Shown in pieces: positions 7,732 to 16,813 of a stretch of DNA of 38,222 bases. The stretch's first letter is position 1. Every line of letters starts with the position of its first letter. The position numbers were made by a program, and so were the translations under genes. Origin of the DNA: an uncultured Lachnospiraceae bacterium (lineage in GTDB: Bacteria > Bacillota > Clostridia > Lachnospirales > Lachnospiraceae); NCBI GenBank assembly GCA_947623805.1, contig CANQHZ010000032.1, positions 1-38,222 on the forward strand. Direction: 5' to 3'. Under the pieces are notes generated by a model. It searched no databases. It saw only the letters and a list, made by a program, of their open reading frames with translations, and was not told where the DNA came from.

Positions 7732-7860
7732 TTAAATAATTCATTATTGACTGCCTAAATTGCAGCATACTGACCTATATACATTATTATAATCTATTAA
7801 TGCTATTTTAAACCTCACTCTGCGGATTGTCTATTATATTCTATAAAAAACACAAATCCC
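7732..7860. other. intergenic AT-rich spacer
   Basis: Between the EamA gene and the thiamine promoter lies a very AT-rich stretch. It holds minus-strand TATAAT-like boxes that could serve the EamA gene (for example around 7789-7794), but no -35 box at good spacing. I see no gene in it. Confidence 0.4.
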
Positions 7861-7890
7861 TTGCAATTCACCCTCAAAAGTGTATATAAT
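7861..7890 (+). promoter_or_regulatory. promoter of the thiamine operon
   Basis: TTGCAA (7861-7866), an 18-bp spacer and a perfect TATAAT (7885-7890). The start site would be near 7897, just ahead of the riboswitch. Confidence 0.75.
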
Positions 7891-7902
7891 AAATGCAAGT
7901 AA

Positions 7903-7992
7903 ACAACCGGGAGCTTGTATACAGGCTGAGAGGGAGGTGTGGCCTCCGACCGATAACCTGATTTGGATAATGCCAACGTAGGGATTGTAGTT
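7903..7992 (+). ncRNA. TPP riboswitch (THI element)
   Basis: The conserved thiamine-pyrophosphate aptamer is clear: GGGAGC near the 5' end (7909-7914), CTGAGAGGG (7926-7934) in the pyrimidine-sensing arm, and ACCTGATTTGGATAATGCC (7957-7975) followed by ACGTAGGGA (7977-7985). P1 can close through ACAA (7903-7906) and TTGT. The P3 stem is a strong GGAGG/CCTCC pair (about 7934-7947). A terminator follows within 20 bases, so the mechanism is probably transcription termination when TPP is bound, lowering expression of thiM-thiE-thiD-thiC. Confidence 0.97.
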
Positions 7993-8010
7993 AATGCTTT
8001 GTATTTTGCA

Positions 8011-8046
8011 AAGGCCTCCCTTATCAGGAGGCTTTTATTCTTTTTT
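8011..8046 (+). terminator. riboswitch-controlled intrinsic terminator
   Basis: GCCTCC (8014-8019) and GGAGGC (8027-8032) form a stem with a seven-base loop, followed by TTTTATTCTTTTTT. It lies between the TPP aptamer and thiM, so it is the expression platform. The left arm GGCCTCC (8013-8019) is identical to the P3 strand at 7941-7947, so exchange pairing with the P3 GGAGG strand is possible. Confidence 0.9.
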
Positions 8047-8075
8047 CTTAAAACTAAACAAATAAAGGAATAACC

Positions 8076-8966
8076 ATGTTTGGAAATTTTTTAAAAAACC
8101 TGACAGACCGCAAGCCGCTAATCCACAGCATAACAAACTATGTCACAGCAAACGACTGCGCAAATATCCTCCTCGCCTGCGGCGCATCGCCCATCATGGC
8201 AGACGATGTAAACGAGGCGGCAGAAATCACAAGTATTTGCGACGGCTTAAATCTCAGCCTTGGCACATTAAGCAGCCGCGTAATTCCGTCAATGCTCGCC
8301 GCGGGTGCACGCGCAAACAGCCTTGGACACCCTATAGTGCTTGACGCAGTCGGCATAGGTGCCTCCCATTTCAGGCTTGATACAGCGTCACAGCTCATAA
8401 GCAAAATAAAATTTTCCATAATAAAGGGAAATATCTCAGAAATAAAATCGCTCGCTATAGTACTGGGGCTTTCAGCAGAGATTGATAACAATATTAACAA
8501 TTCGACACAGTCTGACAGACACAAAGAAATCCCTCTGCCTTCAAGCGGCGTTGACGCCGATGCAGGCGATACCGTGACACGCGAACAGCTTGACGGCACT
8601 GTCCGTTTCATAAAGCATTGTGCCCAAAAAGCACAGACAATAGTCGCCGCGACAGGCGCAATCGACATTATATCCGACGGGCACACAGCTTTTTGCATTT
8701 ACAACGGCAACCCTATGATGAGCCGCGTCACAGGCACAGGCTGCCAGCTTTCGGCAATGACCGCCGCATACGCCGCCGCAAATCCGGACGATATACTTAC
8801 CGCCGCCACTGCCGCCGCCGCCGCAATGGGAGCCTGCGGCGAGATAGCATTTGAACGGCTGAACACCCAAGACGGTAGCGCCACCTATCGCAATTATATA
8901 ATTGACGCCGTTTACAGACTTACCCCCGACGAGCTTGAAAGGAGAGCCAAATATGAAATTAGATAA
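8076..8966 (+). CDS. thiM: hydroxyethylthiazole kinase
   Basis: ThiM phosphorylates 5-(hydroxyethyl)-4-methylthiazole with ATP, salvaging the thiazole half of thiamine. The N-terminal LIHSITNYVTANDCANILLA and the GASPIMADD segment are family hallmarks. The GTGC motif in RVTGTGCQLSAM carries the conserved Cys. At 296 residues it is some 25-30 longer than usual, with the excess in a polar stretch around residues 130-165. The ATG has AAGGA upstream. It is the first gene behind the TPP riboswitch, and its last 14 bases overlap the start of thiE, so the two are coupled. Confidence 0.97.
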   Translation: MFGNFLKNLTDRKPLIHSITNYVTANDCANILLACGASPIMADDVNEAAEITSICDGLNLSLGTLSSRVIPSMLAAGARANSLGHPIVLDAVGIGASHFRLDTASQLISKIKFSIIKGNISEIKSLAIVLGLSAEIDNNINNSTQSDRHKEIPLPSSGVDADAGDTVTREQLDGTVRFIKHCAQKAQTIVAATGAIDIISDGHTAFCIYNGNPMMSRVTGTGCQLSAMTAAYAAANPDDILTAATAAAAAMGACGEIAFERLNTQDGSATYRNYIIDAVYRLTPDELERRAKYEIR

Positions 8967-9603
8967 GCGCACAATGCTCCTCTATGCAATCACAGACCGC
9001 GCATGGCTAAACGGCAGAACGCTTTACGAACAGGTCGATGAGGCTTTGAAAGGCGGCATAACCTGCCTGCAGCTTCGCGAAAAAAGTCTCGACTACGACC
9101 ACTTTCTCGCCGAGGCCATTGAAATCAGAAAGCTATGCAAAAATTACAATGTCCCATTCATCATAAACGACAATATCGACATCGCGCTTAAATGCGACGC
9201 CGACGGTGTCCACATCGGACAACACGACACAGATGCAAGACAAGCTCGCGCATTAATCGGCAAGGACAAAATCCTTGGTGTCACAGCAAAGACGGTATCA
9301 CAGGCAAGAAAAGCCGCCGAAGACGGAGCAGACTATCTCGGCACAGGCGCAGTCTTTTCCACCTCCACCAAGCCGGACGCAATCGGCATATCACGCGATA
9401 CCCTAAAAAGCATATGCCAAAGCGTAAACCTCCCCATAGTGGCAATCGGTGGCATAAACAGTGAAAACATCTTGCAGCTTACAGGCAGTGGCGTTGACGG
9501 CGTGGCGCTTGTTTCCGCAATCTTCTCCGCTGAAAATATCACAGAGGAATGTCACAAACTCAGGCAGCTATCCGAAAAAATGGTTGGACAGCAGGGTAAA
9601 TGA
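8953..9603 (+). CDS. thiE: thiamine-phosphate synthase
   Basis: ThiE joins HMP pyrophosphate with hydroxyethylthiazole phosphate to make thiamine monophosphate. The TIM-barrel motifs are intact: TCLQLREK, FIINDNIDIALKCDADGVHIGQ, LGTGAVFSTSTKPDA and VAIGGINSENI. I place the start at the ATG at 8953, giving 216 residues, the normal size. AAAGGAGA lies just upstream, whereas a longer frame starting at 8902 would add 17 residues from the thiM coding region. It overlaps the end of thiM by 14 bp and ends 15 bp before thiD, within the riboswitch-controlled operon. Confidence 0.97.
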   Translation: MKLDKRTMLLYAITDRAWLNGRTLYEQVDEALKGGITCLQLREKSLDYDHFLAEAIEIRKLCKNYNVPFIINDNIDIALKCDADGVHIGQHDTDARQARALIGKDKILGVTAKTVSQARKAAEDGADYLGTGAVFSTSTKPDAIGISRDTLKSICQSVNLPIVAIGGINSENILQLTGSGVDGVALVSAIFSAENITEECHKLRQLSEKMVGQQGK

Positions 9604-9618
9604 AAGGAGAATTTCACA

Positions 9619-10425
9619 TTGAACACAGCACTGACTATCGCAGGCAGCGACTCAAGCGGCGGAGCAGGTATACAGGCCGACATAAAGACAATGACTATGA
9701 ACGGCGTGTACGCCATGAGCGCCATTACGGCACTGACAGCGCAAAACACCACAGGAGTACGCGGCATATTCGACGTCTCCCCTCAATTTTTGGCACAGCA
9801 GCTTGACGCCGTATTTGAGGACATTTTCCCCGATGCCGTAAAAATCGGTATGGTTTCATCAGCAGAGCTTATAGAAACAATCGCCGCCAAACTAAAAAAA
9901 TACAATGCCAAAAATATCGTAATAGACCCCGTCATGATTGCCACGAGCGGTTCGCGTCTTATACAGGAGGAGGCCGTTTGCGCCCTCGCAGACAACCTGC
10001 TGCCGTTAGCCGACCTCATAACGCCAAACATTCCCGAGGCAGAAATATTGTGCGGCAAAACCATTCGAGATAAAAATGACATGCTGTACTGCTCAGAGCT
10101 TATCGGCAATACCTACGGCTGCGCCGTGCTGTTAAAAGGCGGCCACAGCATAAATGACGCCAACGACCTTCTCTACGCAGACGGCAGACATCGCTGGTTT
10201 GAGGGAAAAAGAATTGACAACCCAAACACCCACGGCACAGGCTGCACACTATCAAGCGCCATAGCCTCAAACCTTGCCAAAGGCTTTAATCTCGAGGACG
10301 CCATAAAGAGGGCAAAAGAATATATTTCAGGCGCCTTATCCGCAATGCTCGACTTAGGCATAGGAGCAGGTCCCATGAAACATTGCTTTAACCTTGACGG
10401 ATATTTCTCCGATATGCCAAATTAA
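9619..10425 (+). CDS. thiD: bifunctional HMP kinase / HMP-phosphate kinase
   Basis: ThiD phosphorylates hydroxymethylpyrimidine twice, supplying HMP-PP to ThiE. It is a ribokinase-fold protein of 268 residues with TIAGSDSSGGAGIQADIKT at the N-terminus (substrate pocket), the TPNIPEAEIL segment, KGGH, and the ATP/anion-hole motif HGTGCTLSSAIA near the C-terminus. The start codon is TTG at 9619, preceded by AAGGAGA at 9604-9610; there is no closer ATG at the conserved N-terminus. It is the third gene of the thi operon. Confidence 0.96.
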   Translation: MNTALTIAGSDSSGGAGIQADIKTMTMNGVYAMSAITALTAQNTTGVRGIFDVSPQFLAQQLDAVFEDIFPDAVKIGMVSSAELIETIAAKLKKYNAKNIVIDPVMIATSGSRLIQEEAVCALADNLLPLADLITPNIPEAEILCGKTIRDKNDMLYCSELIGNTYGCAVLLKGGHSINDANDLLYADGRHRWFEGKRIDNPNTHGTGCTLSSAIASNLAKGFNLEDAIKRAKEYISGALSAMLDLGIGAGPMKHCFNLDGYFSDMPN

Positions 10426-10479
10426 AATGTTTCACAATCACCTATTTACACGTATAAACAAACGGAGGTTTAAATCAAT

Positions 10480-11784
10480 ATGAGAAACTACACAACACAA
10501 ATGGACGCCGCAAAGCAGGGTATCATCACCCCTGAGATGAAAGCAGTAGCCAAAAAAGAATACCGCACAGAAGATGAGATACGTAATCTTGTCGCCAAAG
10601 GACAGGTCGCCATCTGCGCAAACCGCCTGCATACGTGCCTTGAGCCAAACGGCGTAGGCTCCATGCTGCGCACCAAGATAAACGTAAATCTTGGCGTATC
10701 AAGAGACTGCAAAGACTACGACATTGAGTTGGAGAAAGTCATGGCAGCCGTCAATATGGGCGCTGAGGCAATCATGGACCTCTCATCACACGGCGACACT
10801 CAGCCCTTTAGAAAAATGCTGACAAGCAAGTGTCCTGCTATGATAGGCACTGTTCCCGTATACGACAGCGTCATTCACTATCAACGCGACCTATCCACAC
10901 TCACGGCTAAGGATTTTATAGATGTAGTCAGGCTTCACGCTGAGGACGGCGTGGATTTTGTGACACTCCACTGCGGCATCACGCGCAAGACTATCGAGCA
11001 GATTAAACAGCACAAGCGCAAAATGAACATCGTATCGCGCGGCGGCTCCCTTGTGTTTGCATGGATGAGCATGACAGGCGAGGAAAATCCGTTTTACGAA
11101 TATTTTGACGAAATCCTTGAAATCTGCCGCGAATATGATGTGACCATCTCTCTCGGCGACGCATGCCGCCCCGGGTGCCTTGCCGACGCAAGCGATGTGT
11201 GCCAGATTGAGGAGCTTGTCCGACTTGGCGAGCTCACAAAGCGCGCTTGGGAAAAAGACGTGCAGGTCATGATTGAGGGCCCCGGTCATATGCCGCTTGA
11301 CCAAATTGAGGCAAATATGAAAATGCAGCAGACTATCTGCATGGGAGCTCCTTTCTACGTGTTAGGCCCGCTTGTCACAGATATTGCCCCGGGCTATGAC
11401 CACATCACTTCCGCAATCGGTGGAGCTATCGCGGCGTCGGCAGGCGCAGCGTTTTTGTGCTATGTCACTCCCGCCGAACACCTTGCGCTCCCGAATGTTG
11501 ACGACGTAAAGCAGGGAATAATCGCATCTAAAATCGCGGCACATGCGGCTGATATCGCAAAGCACATACCGCACGCGCGCGATATAGATGACAAAATGGC
11601 GGATGCCCGACGCAACTTTGACTGGGAAACACAATGGGAATGTGCCATAGACCCCGAGACCGCCAAACAAATACGCGAGGACAGAAAGCCTGAAATTGAA
11701 GAAAGCTGCTCTATGTGCGGTAAATTCTGCGCTGTCAGAAGTATGAACAAGGCTCTCAATGGAGAATATATAGACATTCTGTAA
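10480..11784 (+). CDS. thiC: phosphomethylpyrimidine synthase (radical SAM-type)
   Basis: ThiC rearranges aminoimidazole ribotide to HMP phosphate, using S-adenosylmethionine and a [4Fe-4S] cluster. At 434 residues it is the short form found in many anaerobes, lacking the N-terminal extension of the enterobacterial enzyme. Recognisable segments are [28 protein letters not shown] (with AEDG variant) and [11 protein letters not shown]. The C-terminal cluster motif is Cys410, Cys413 and Cys417 in CSMCGKFC. The ATG is preceded by GGAGG about 11 bases upstream. With thiM it gives the cell de novo pyrimidine but salvaged thiazole, at least from the genes in this window; thiG, thiH and thiS are absent here. 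A long hairpin follows the gene. Confidence 0.97.
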   Translation: MRNYTTQMDAAKQGIITPEMKAVAKKEYRTEDEIRNLVAKGQVAICANRLHTCLEPNGVGSMLRTKINVNLGVSRDCKDYDIELEKVMAAVNMGAEAIMDLSSHGDTQPFRKMLTSKCPAMIGTVPVYDSVIHYQRDLSTLTAKDFIDVVRLHAEDGVDFVTLHCGITRKTIEQIKQHKRKMNIVSRGGSLVFAWMSMTGEENPFYEYFDEILEICREYDVTISLGDACRPGCLADASDVCQIEELVRLGELTKRAWEKDVQVMIEGPGHMPLDQIEANMKMQQTICMGAPFYVLGPLVTDIAPGYDHITSAIGGAIAASAGAAFLCYVTPAEHLALPNVDDVKQGIIASKIAAHAADIAKHIPHARDIDDKMADARRNFDWETQWECAIDPETAKQIREDRKPEIEESCSMCGKFCAVRSMNKALNGEYIDIL

Positions 11785-11849
11785 AGCCAAATACAAAGCA
11801 TAAAAATAAATTTGTCATCTCAGTCAGTTGTCATCGGAAATACAGAAAT

Positions 11850-11918
11850 AAAAGACTGTCGCACAAAGCATCAACTACTATACATTGTAGATTGTCTGCT
11901 CTTGTCCGACAGTCTTTT
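11850..11918 (+). terminator. long hairpin ending the thi operon
   Basis: AAAAGACTGTCG (11850-11861) and CGACAGTCTTTT (11907-11918) are perfect 12-bp arms. The 45-base loop can fold further (ACAAAGCA with TGCTCTTGT; CTAC with GTAG). It lies 66 bp after thiC, and the right arm ends in TTTT. Because of its length it may also be an intergenic repeat element that serves as a terminator. Confidence 0.75.
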
Positions 11919-11976
11919 ACTGCTAAAAACTATTATCTCGCACTATTGCCCATATTTTTCATGGCAATTTTTTATT

Positions 11977-13605
11977 TTAATTAATGACCGCATTATGCAC
12001 TACTAAATATGTCCCGTTATTCTGCGGCACGGCTCTGGCTGTAATATTGCAGCTTCGCTTATGCTTTTCCACCAGATAGCGCTCTATAAAGCCCTCCTGA
12101 ACATCTCCGTCCTCGTATGCATCATAGATATCTTCCCAAAAATCCTCTCCCGACACAACCACGCCAAAGCTTATATTACTGTTGTCACTCTCCATCATAG
12201 CCTCAAAGCAAGCGATATAATAGTCGTCAAGATTGGCAATGTAATTCCCATCATCACCCCAGCGCACTGTTTCTACAGTAATCGAAAGCCCGTCGTCTTC
12301 TTCGGTCTGACTACTTGTGCTTGTGTCATCTCTGCCGGAGGCAGCATTGTTAGTCGTTGTTGTGTTGTTAGTTGTCGTACCTTGAGATGACGTACTGCCT
12401 GTTGTATTGCTGCCTGTTGTACCGCTGCTTGGATTATTTACGGTAGTACCTGTAATAACCGTATCTGCCGGCGGATTTACCTCAAGCCCGCTGTATTTAT
12501 TTCCGTTGCACGGCGGCAAATACACTGAAAGGTCAGTCCGCATATGGTCCGTCGCATAATCGGCATCTGAACAGTTAAAATAATCATAGGTATTTGGAGA
12601 TGTATCGTCCCATGTGCTGTCCACGTTATAGTAACCGTCATCAAGCTTAACTATATTCCACGCATGATTTTCGCCCGCATATCCCGTCACATAATAGCAC
12701 GGAATGTCAAGCTGCTGCATAAGATACTGGAATGCCCTCGCATATCCTGCACATACAGTTCTCCCATACACAAGCGCGCTGTAAGCGCTTTGGTTTATCG
12801 GCGCATTTGCATCATAGCGAACCTTGCCGATAAGTTCATTATGTACTTTTTTCTCCTTATCATAATCCGTGTAAAGTCCATACGTTTCGTCAGTTATAAG
12901 CTTAGCCGCCGCCACAAACTGCGCCTTTGAGCTGTCTATATCAGTCGCCGTGAGATTAAACACAAGTGTAATCTCCGCTATCTGCCCTTTGGGGGAATGC
13001 TTATATTTATATGCCGTGTCAACCCAAAACAATTCAGGGTGGTCATTTACAACCGCTGTAAACGCATTCTTCAAATCAACGGAATTTATATACTCCGCGC
13101 CCGAGGGTTTTATCGGCGCGAAATTTTTAATCAACGCATCCGCATTTGCATATATCTGCTTATACAGCTCCTTTTGCGGATTTTCAAGCATTTCATAATA
13201 CGGATATATTTCTCCGTCAAATGTAAGTTTTGCACCGGTTTTTCCCACACTTAATGTCGAAAGTATATCATCCGCTTTAGTCTGAGTAATCTCCGTGGCA
13301 GTCGCCTTTACCGGAATGTATCCGTTTAACGCCGCTACCTTGTCCGGTATATAAAGCGTTTTTGTATCATCATTTGCAGGTTCCTCAGCCGCTGGCAGCT
13401 CCCCCGATGTAACCGTTATTTCTGCAATACCTAAAGCAGCATCAGGTGCCTGAACTGCCTTTACGTCGGCTTTTGCATTGTCTGTCCCCGACCCGCCTCC
13501 TATTTTGCTTGATAAATCAGGCATATAATGGCACAAAGCAATAAAAAGAAGTATAATCGCCAATATGCCGCCTATTCCATATATCAGTTTTTCTACTATC
13601 CGCAT
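11977..13605 (-). CDS. membrane-anchored transglutaminase-like domain protein
   Basis: This 542-residue protein starts with a single TM anchor or uncleaved signal (8-26). Next come a low-complexity spacer (30-80), an alpha/beta region, and a transglutaminase-like core with the full catalytic triad: Cys285 in GRTVCAGYARAF, His314 in GENHAWNIV and Asp329 in YYNVDSTWDD. A Thr/Ser/Asn/Gly-rich linker follows at about 382-436, then a C-terminal domain of about 100 residues that I do not recognise. The layout suggests an extracytoplasmic cysteine protease or crosslinking enzyme acting on surface proteins or peptides; the substrate is unknown. A GAGGAGGG box precedes the ATG. It starts 17 bp after proS on the same strand, so it is probably cotranscribed with proS although not functionally tied to it. 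Confidence 0.85.
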   Translation of the reverse strand: MRIVEKLIYGIGGILAIILLFIALCHYMPDLSSKIGGGSGTDNAKADVKAVQAPDAALGIAEITVTSGELPAAEEPANDDTKTLYIPDKVAALNGYIPVKATATEITQTKADDILSTLSVGKTGAKLTFDGEIYPYYEMLENPQKELYKQIYANADALIKNFAPIKPSGAEYINSVDLKNAFTAVVNDHPELFWVDTAYKYKHSPKGQIAEITLVFNLTATDIDSSKAQFVAAAKLITDETYGLYTDYDKEKKVHNELIGKVRYDANAPINQSAYSALVYGRTVCAGYARAFQYLMQQLDIPCYYVTGYAGENHAWNIVKLDDGYYNVDSTWDDTSPNTYDYFNCSDADYATDHMRTDLSVYLPPCNGNKYSGLEVNPPADTVITGTTVNNPSSGTTGSNTTGSTSSQGTTTNNTTTTNNAASGRDDTSTSSQTEEDDGLSITVETVRWGDDGNYIANLDDYYIACFEAMMESDNSNISFGVVVSGEDFWEDIYDAYEDGDVQEGFIERYLVEKHKRSCNITARAVPQNNGTYLVVHNAVIN

Positions 13606-13622
13606 ACTGGTCCCTCCTCAAC

Positions 13623-15062
13623 TTAATATGACCTGCCCCAATAAACCATCTTTTTAGCTGCTTTGCCACAGCACACACACTTGTCGCTTATCTGTTCCTG
13701 CTCAAACGGCATACAACGGCTCGTCGCCGAAAGCTCATCTTTTATCTTGTCCTCACATTCCTGATTGCCGCACCACATCGCCTTTACAAATCCCGGCTTA
13801 TTATTTATGGTATCGCAAAACTCCTCCCAATTCTCCGCCGTATAAGTATGGCTCTCCAGATGAGCTTTCGCCGCCTCATACATATCACGCTGAATTGTAT
13901 CGAGAAGTTCGGCAGCCTTTGCCTCTATGTCCGAAAGCGCCACTTCCGTCTTTTCCCTCGTGTCTCGGCGCACAAAAATACATTTGCCGTTCTCTATATC
14001 TTTAGGACCTATCTCTATTCTGAAAGGCACGCCCCGCATCTCGCACTCGCTGAATTTCCATCCCGGGCTTTTATCAGAGTCATCTACTTTTACCCTAAAG
14101 CCCTTTTCAATAAGACGGTCTCTAAGCTCATATGCCTTGTCAAGCACACCCTCTTTTCTCTGCTGTATAGGCACCACCATTATCTGCACGGGCGCTACCT
14201 TTGGAGGCAGCTTTAAGCCCGAGTCATCGCCATGTACCATTATCACGGCGCCGATTAAGCGCGTAGTCATACCCCATGAAGTCTGGTGTACATATTTAAG
14301 CGTGTTATCCTTGTCCGTGTACTGTATGCCAAACGCTTTCGCAAAGCCATCTCCGAAGTTGTGGCTTGTACCCGACTGCAGCGCCTTTCCGTCATGCATA
14401 AGCGCCTCTACCGTGTAAGTCGCCTCCGCGCCGGCGAATTTTTCCTTGTCCGTCTTCTGCCCTTTCACTACGGGAATGGCGAGTACGTCCTTAAGAAAAT
14501 CAGCGTACACATTGAGCATCAAAATCGTGCGCTCCTCAGCCTCCTTAGCCGTGGCATGCGCCGTATGTCCCTCCTGCCACAAAAATTCACGGCTCCTCAA
14601 AAACGGACGCGTAGTCTTTTCCCAGCGCACTACCGAGCACCACTGGTTATAAAGCTTTGGCAAGTCCCTGTATGACTGTATCTCATTCGCATAAAAATCA
14701 CAGAAAAGCGTCTCCGACGTAGGGCGCACGCACATTCTCTCCTGCAGCGGCTCAAGCCCGCCATGCGTCACCCACGCGACCTCGGGCGCAAAGCCCTCAA
14801 CATGGTCTTTTTCTTTCTGCAAAAGGCTTTCCGGTATGAACATAGGCATATATACATTCTCAACGCCCGTCTTTTTAAAAGCGCTGTCAAGCTGACTTTG
14901 TATCTGCTCCCATATAGCATAGCCCGCCGGCTTGATTATCATACAGCCCTTTACGCTCGAATAATCGCAAAGCTCTGCCTTTTTTACAACATCGGTATAC
15001 CACTGCGCAAAATCCTCGTCCATGGAGGTAATCGCCTCAACAAGTTTCTTATCGTTAGCCAT
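13623..15062 (-). CDS. proS: prolyl-tRNA synthetase, archaeal/eukaryotic-type short form
   Basis: This enzyme charges tRNA-Pro with proline in the cytoplasm. It is the 479-residue form without the bacterial editing insertion. Class II motifs are visible: RPTSETLF then [18 protein letters not shown] (motif 2), and [16 protein letters not shown] with [21 protein letters not shown] (motif 3 region). The C-terminal extension has the Cys-rich zinc-like pattern ([15 protein letters not shown]) and ends in the conserved Tyr. Although it is an aminoacyl-tRNA synthetase gene, the 63-bp upstream gap is too short for a T-box leader. Expression therefore probably comes from the HD-GYP gene upstream or from a weak local promoter. 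Confidence 0.97.
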   Translation of the reverse strand: MANDKKLVEAITSMDEDFAQWYTDVVKKAELCDYSSVKGCMIIKPAGYAIWEQIQSQLDSAFKKTGVENVYMPMFIPESLLQKEKDHVEGFAPEVAWVTHGGLEPLQERMCVRPTSETLFCDFYANEIQSYRDLPKLYNQWCSVVRWEKTTRPFLRSREFLWQEGHTAHATAKEAEERTILMLNVYADFLKDVLAIPVVKGQKTDKEKFAGAEATYTVEALMHDGKALQSGTSHNFGDGFAKAFGIQYTDKDNTLKYVHQTSWGMTTRLIGAVIMVHGDDSGLKLPPKVAPVQIMVVPIQQRKEGVLDKAYELRDRLIEKGFRVKVDDSDKSPGWKFSECEMRGVPFRIEIGPKDIENGKCIFVRRDTREKTEVALSDIEAKAAELLDTIQRDMYEAAKAHLESHTYTAENWEEFCDTINNKPGFVKAMWCGNQECEDKIKDELSATSRCMPFEQEQISDKCVCCGKAAKKMVYWGRSY

Positions 15063-15125
15063 GTCAGTTTCCTTCCTTTATATCAACTTTATATTAATTT
15101 CTATTATTTTAACGTATCTCCTATA

Positions 15126-16574
15126 TCATTCCGCAATATCGTGTCCGGACAGGATACGCTTTATCTCTGCCTTTATATATGTAGGTTTGTACGGCCGCAC
15201 TATAAAGCCAGCGGCTCCCGCTTTACGACATCTTGCCATAACGCCGCGGTCGTTGCTTTCCACCACAAACAGTATCGGCACGCTGCCACCCAATATATCA
15301 TTTATCTTTTCAGCCGTTTCTATACCGCTCATCTCAGGCATGTCCATGTCGAGTATAATCAAGTCAGGCTCAGTCTGCCGTTTGAGCTGCAAAATTGCCT
15401 GCCTCGGCGATGTCACCAAATCAAGAAAATAATTATTCTGCAAAAATCCTCTCAACGCATGCAGATTGATAAGCATATCATCTATTATCATTATACGGTA
15501 TTTTTTGTACGGCACAATCATTTTTTTGCGTTCTTCCTCGGCAATTGAAGGGTCCATCACATCTTCATTTGTGCCGTGAAGTATTGTGATATTATAATTA
15601 GCAGAATCCTGCAGGTCAAGCATAGCCGTGTCCATAAGTCTAAGCAACGGTCTTAGATTGCGCTTACCCGAATTTTCAACAATAATAGCATCTCTACCGT
15701 CAGAAAGCCTTACCTGAGTACCCTTTGGATAAAAAGGCACATACAAAAGCAGCACCTCCACCACTTTCGGGTCAAACATAATGCCGCCCGCTCCCATAAG
15801 ATACTCGCAAGCCTCATACGGCGAATACGGCGCCTTGTATGGCCGCCTTGAAACAAGCGCGTCATATACATCTGCCACATGGAGTATCTTCGTGAAAATA
15901 GTCATGTTTTCAGACTCTATGCCGTCAGGATATCCGCTGCCGTCAACATTTTCATGGTGATAAAGCACAGCCGCCTTGACCTGCGCCGAAATATCCCACC
16001 GCTCCTTGATAATCTCATACGAAAGTGTAGAGTGTGTCTTCATCACTTCATACTCATCCGGGGTAAGCCTGCCTTTTTTGTTGAGTATCTCCTGCGGTAT
16101 GACAAGCTTTCCAAGGTCGTGCAAAAGCCCCGCCATAACAAGCTGTTCAAGCGCCTCGTCGTTTAAATTCATGCCAAAGCCTATGATACACGAAAGCACA
16201 GCCACATTTACCGAATGGGCATAAGTATAGCCGTCAAAGCTGCGCAAATCCGTCAGGTCAAGCGAAAGCACCCCTTTGTTTAAAACCTGATTGACTATCT
16301 GCTTTGCCACACCCTTACATTTGTCAATATTGCTTTCCCGCACGCTGACAAGCCCCTCATTCCTAAGCTCAGGAGAAATAATAGGCTGTATGTCTATATC
16401 ATCTGAAAGCTCATCCGTTATGTATACGCCGTCAAAGCCATATTCGTTAAGTCTTTTTATATAAAAATCCGTAAGAATACTCCCGCTGCATATAAGGGTA
16501 TGTCCTGCCGAGTCATACATATTATAGGCAAGCTGCATACCCGACTGCGCGTTTTCTATTTTTACATAGCGCAT
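15126..16574 (-). CDS. HD-GYP phosphodiesterase with C-terminal receiver domain
   Basis: This 482-residue signalling protein has an N-terminal region of about 100 residues, then an HD-GYP domain: His152-Asp153 in LLHDLGKL, HHE at 206-208, and GYP at 214-216 in DGSGYPDG. A linker follows, and a CheY-like receiver lies at about 357-476 with Asp365/Asp366 and phosphoacceptor Asp409 in LIILDMDMPEMSG. HD-GYP domains degrade cyclic-di-GMP. The order is unusual, because the receiver normally precedes the output domain. The usual receiver Lys is replaced by Arg460 (FIVRPYKP), with a Lys two residues later, so phosphorylation response may be altered. The start has GAAAGGA upstream and its own promoter. 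proS and the transglutaminase gene follow. Confidence 0.92.
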   Translation of the reverse strand: MRYVKIENAQSGMQLAYNMYDSAGHTLICSGSILTDFYIKRLNEYGFDGVYITDELSDDIDIQPIISPELRNEGLVSVRESNIDKCKGVAKQIVNQVLNKGVLSLDLTDLRSFDGYTYAHSVNVAVLSCIIGFGMNLNDEALEQLVMAGLLHDLGKLVIPQEILNKKGRLTPDEYEVMKTHSTLSYEIIKERWDISAQVKAAVLYHHENVDGSGYPDGIESENMTIFTKILHVADVYDALVSRRPYKAPYSPYEACEYLMGAGGIMFDPKVVEVLLLYVPFYPKGTQVRLSDGRDAIIVENSGKRNLRPLLRLMDTAMLDLQDSANYNITILHGTNEDVMDPSIAEEERKKMIVPYKKYRIMIIDDMLINLHALRGFLQNNYFLDLVTSPRQAILQLKRQTEPDLIILDMDMPEMSGIETAEKINDILGGSVPILFVVESNDRGVMARCRKAGAAGFIVRPYKPTYIKAEIKRILSGHDIAE

Positions 16575-16667
16575 TTATATTCCTTTCTTCTTCATATGTA
16601 CTTGTGCCAAAGCAAATACTCTCTATCGTTTATCGAAAGACGCAATTTGCCTCTTAATAAATATATT

Positions 16668-16697
16668 ATCATATATTATCTGAAAAATAAATGCCAA
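16668..16697 (-). promoter_or_regulatory. promoter of the HD-GYP gene
   Basis: Minus-strand TTGGCA (16692-16697), 18-bp spacer, TATGAT (16668-16673). The leader would be about 85 bases. I see no c-di-GMP riboswitch motifs in it. The -10 region lies in a tandem repeat of ATATATTATC (16661-16680). Confidence 0.55.
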
Positions 16698-16752
16698 ATA
16701 AAAATTAAGTACAATCTTAGCGCTTCGGGATTTTTGCCGCCATTACGCAAAA

Positions 16753-16789
16753 TTCCACGGAAACCAAGCTTTAATCGGTTTCCGTGGAA
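16753..16789 (-). terminator. terminator of the aspartate aminotransferase gene
   Basis: TTCCACGGAAACC (16753-16765) and GGTTTCCGTGGAA (16777-16789) are perfect 13-bp arms with an 11-base loop. On the minus strand the stem is followed by TTTTGCG. It lies 24 bp beyond the stop codon at 16814. Confidence 0.9.
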
Positions 16790-16813
16790 GCTTAAAATAC
16801 TTTAATTTTATTA

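Noticed and set aside
15063-15125. Possible T-box leader before proS
   Set aside because: The 63-bp gap is too short and lacks the conserved T-box sequence and a terminator.
16575-16667. Possible c-di-GMP riboswitch in the HD-GYP leader
   Set aside because: None of the conserved GEMM motifs is present; only AT-rich sequence and a small inverted repeat.
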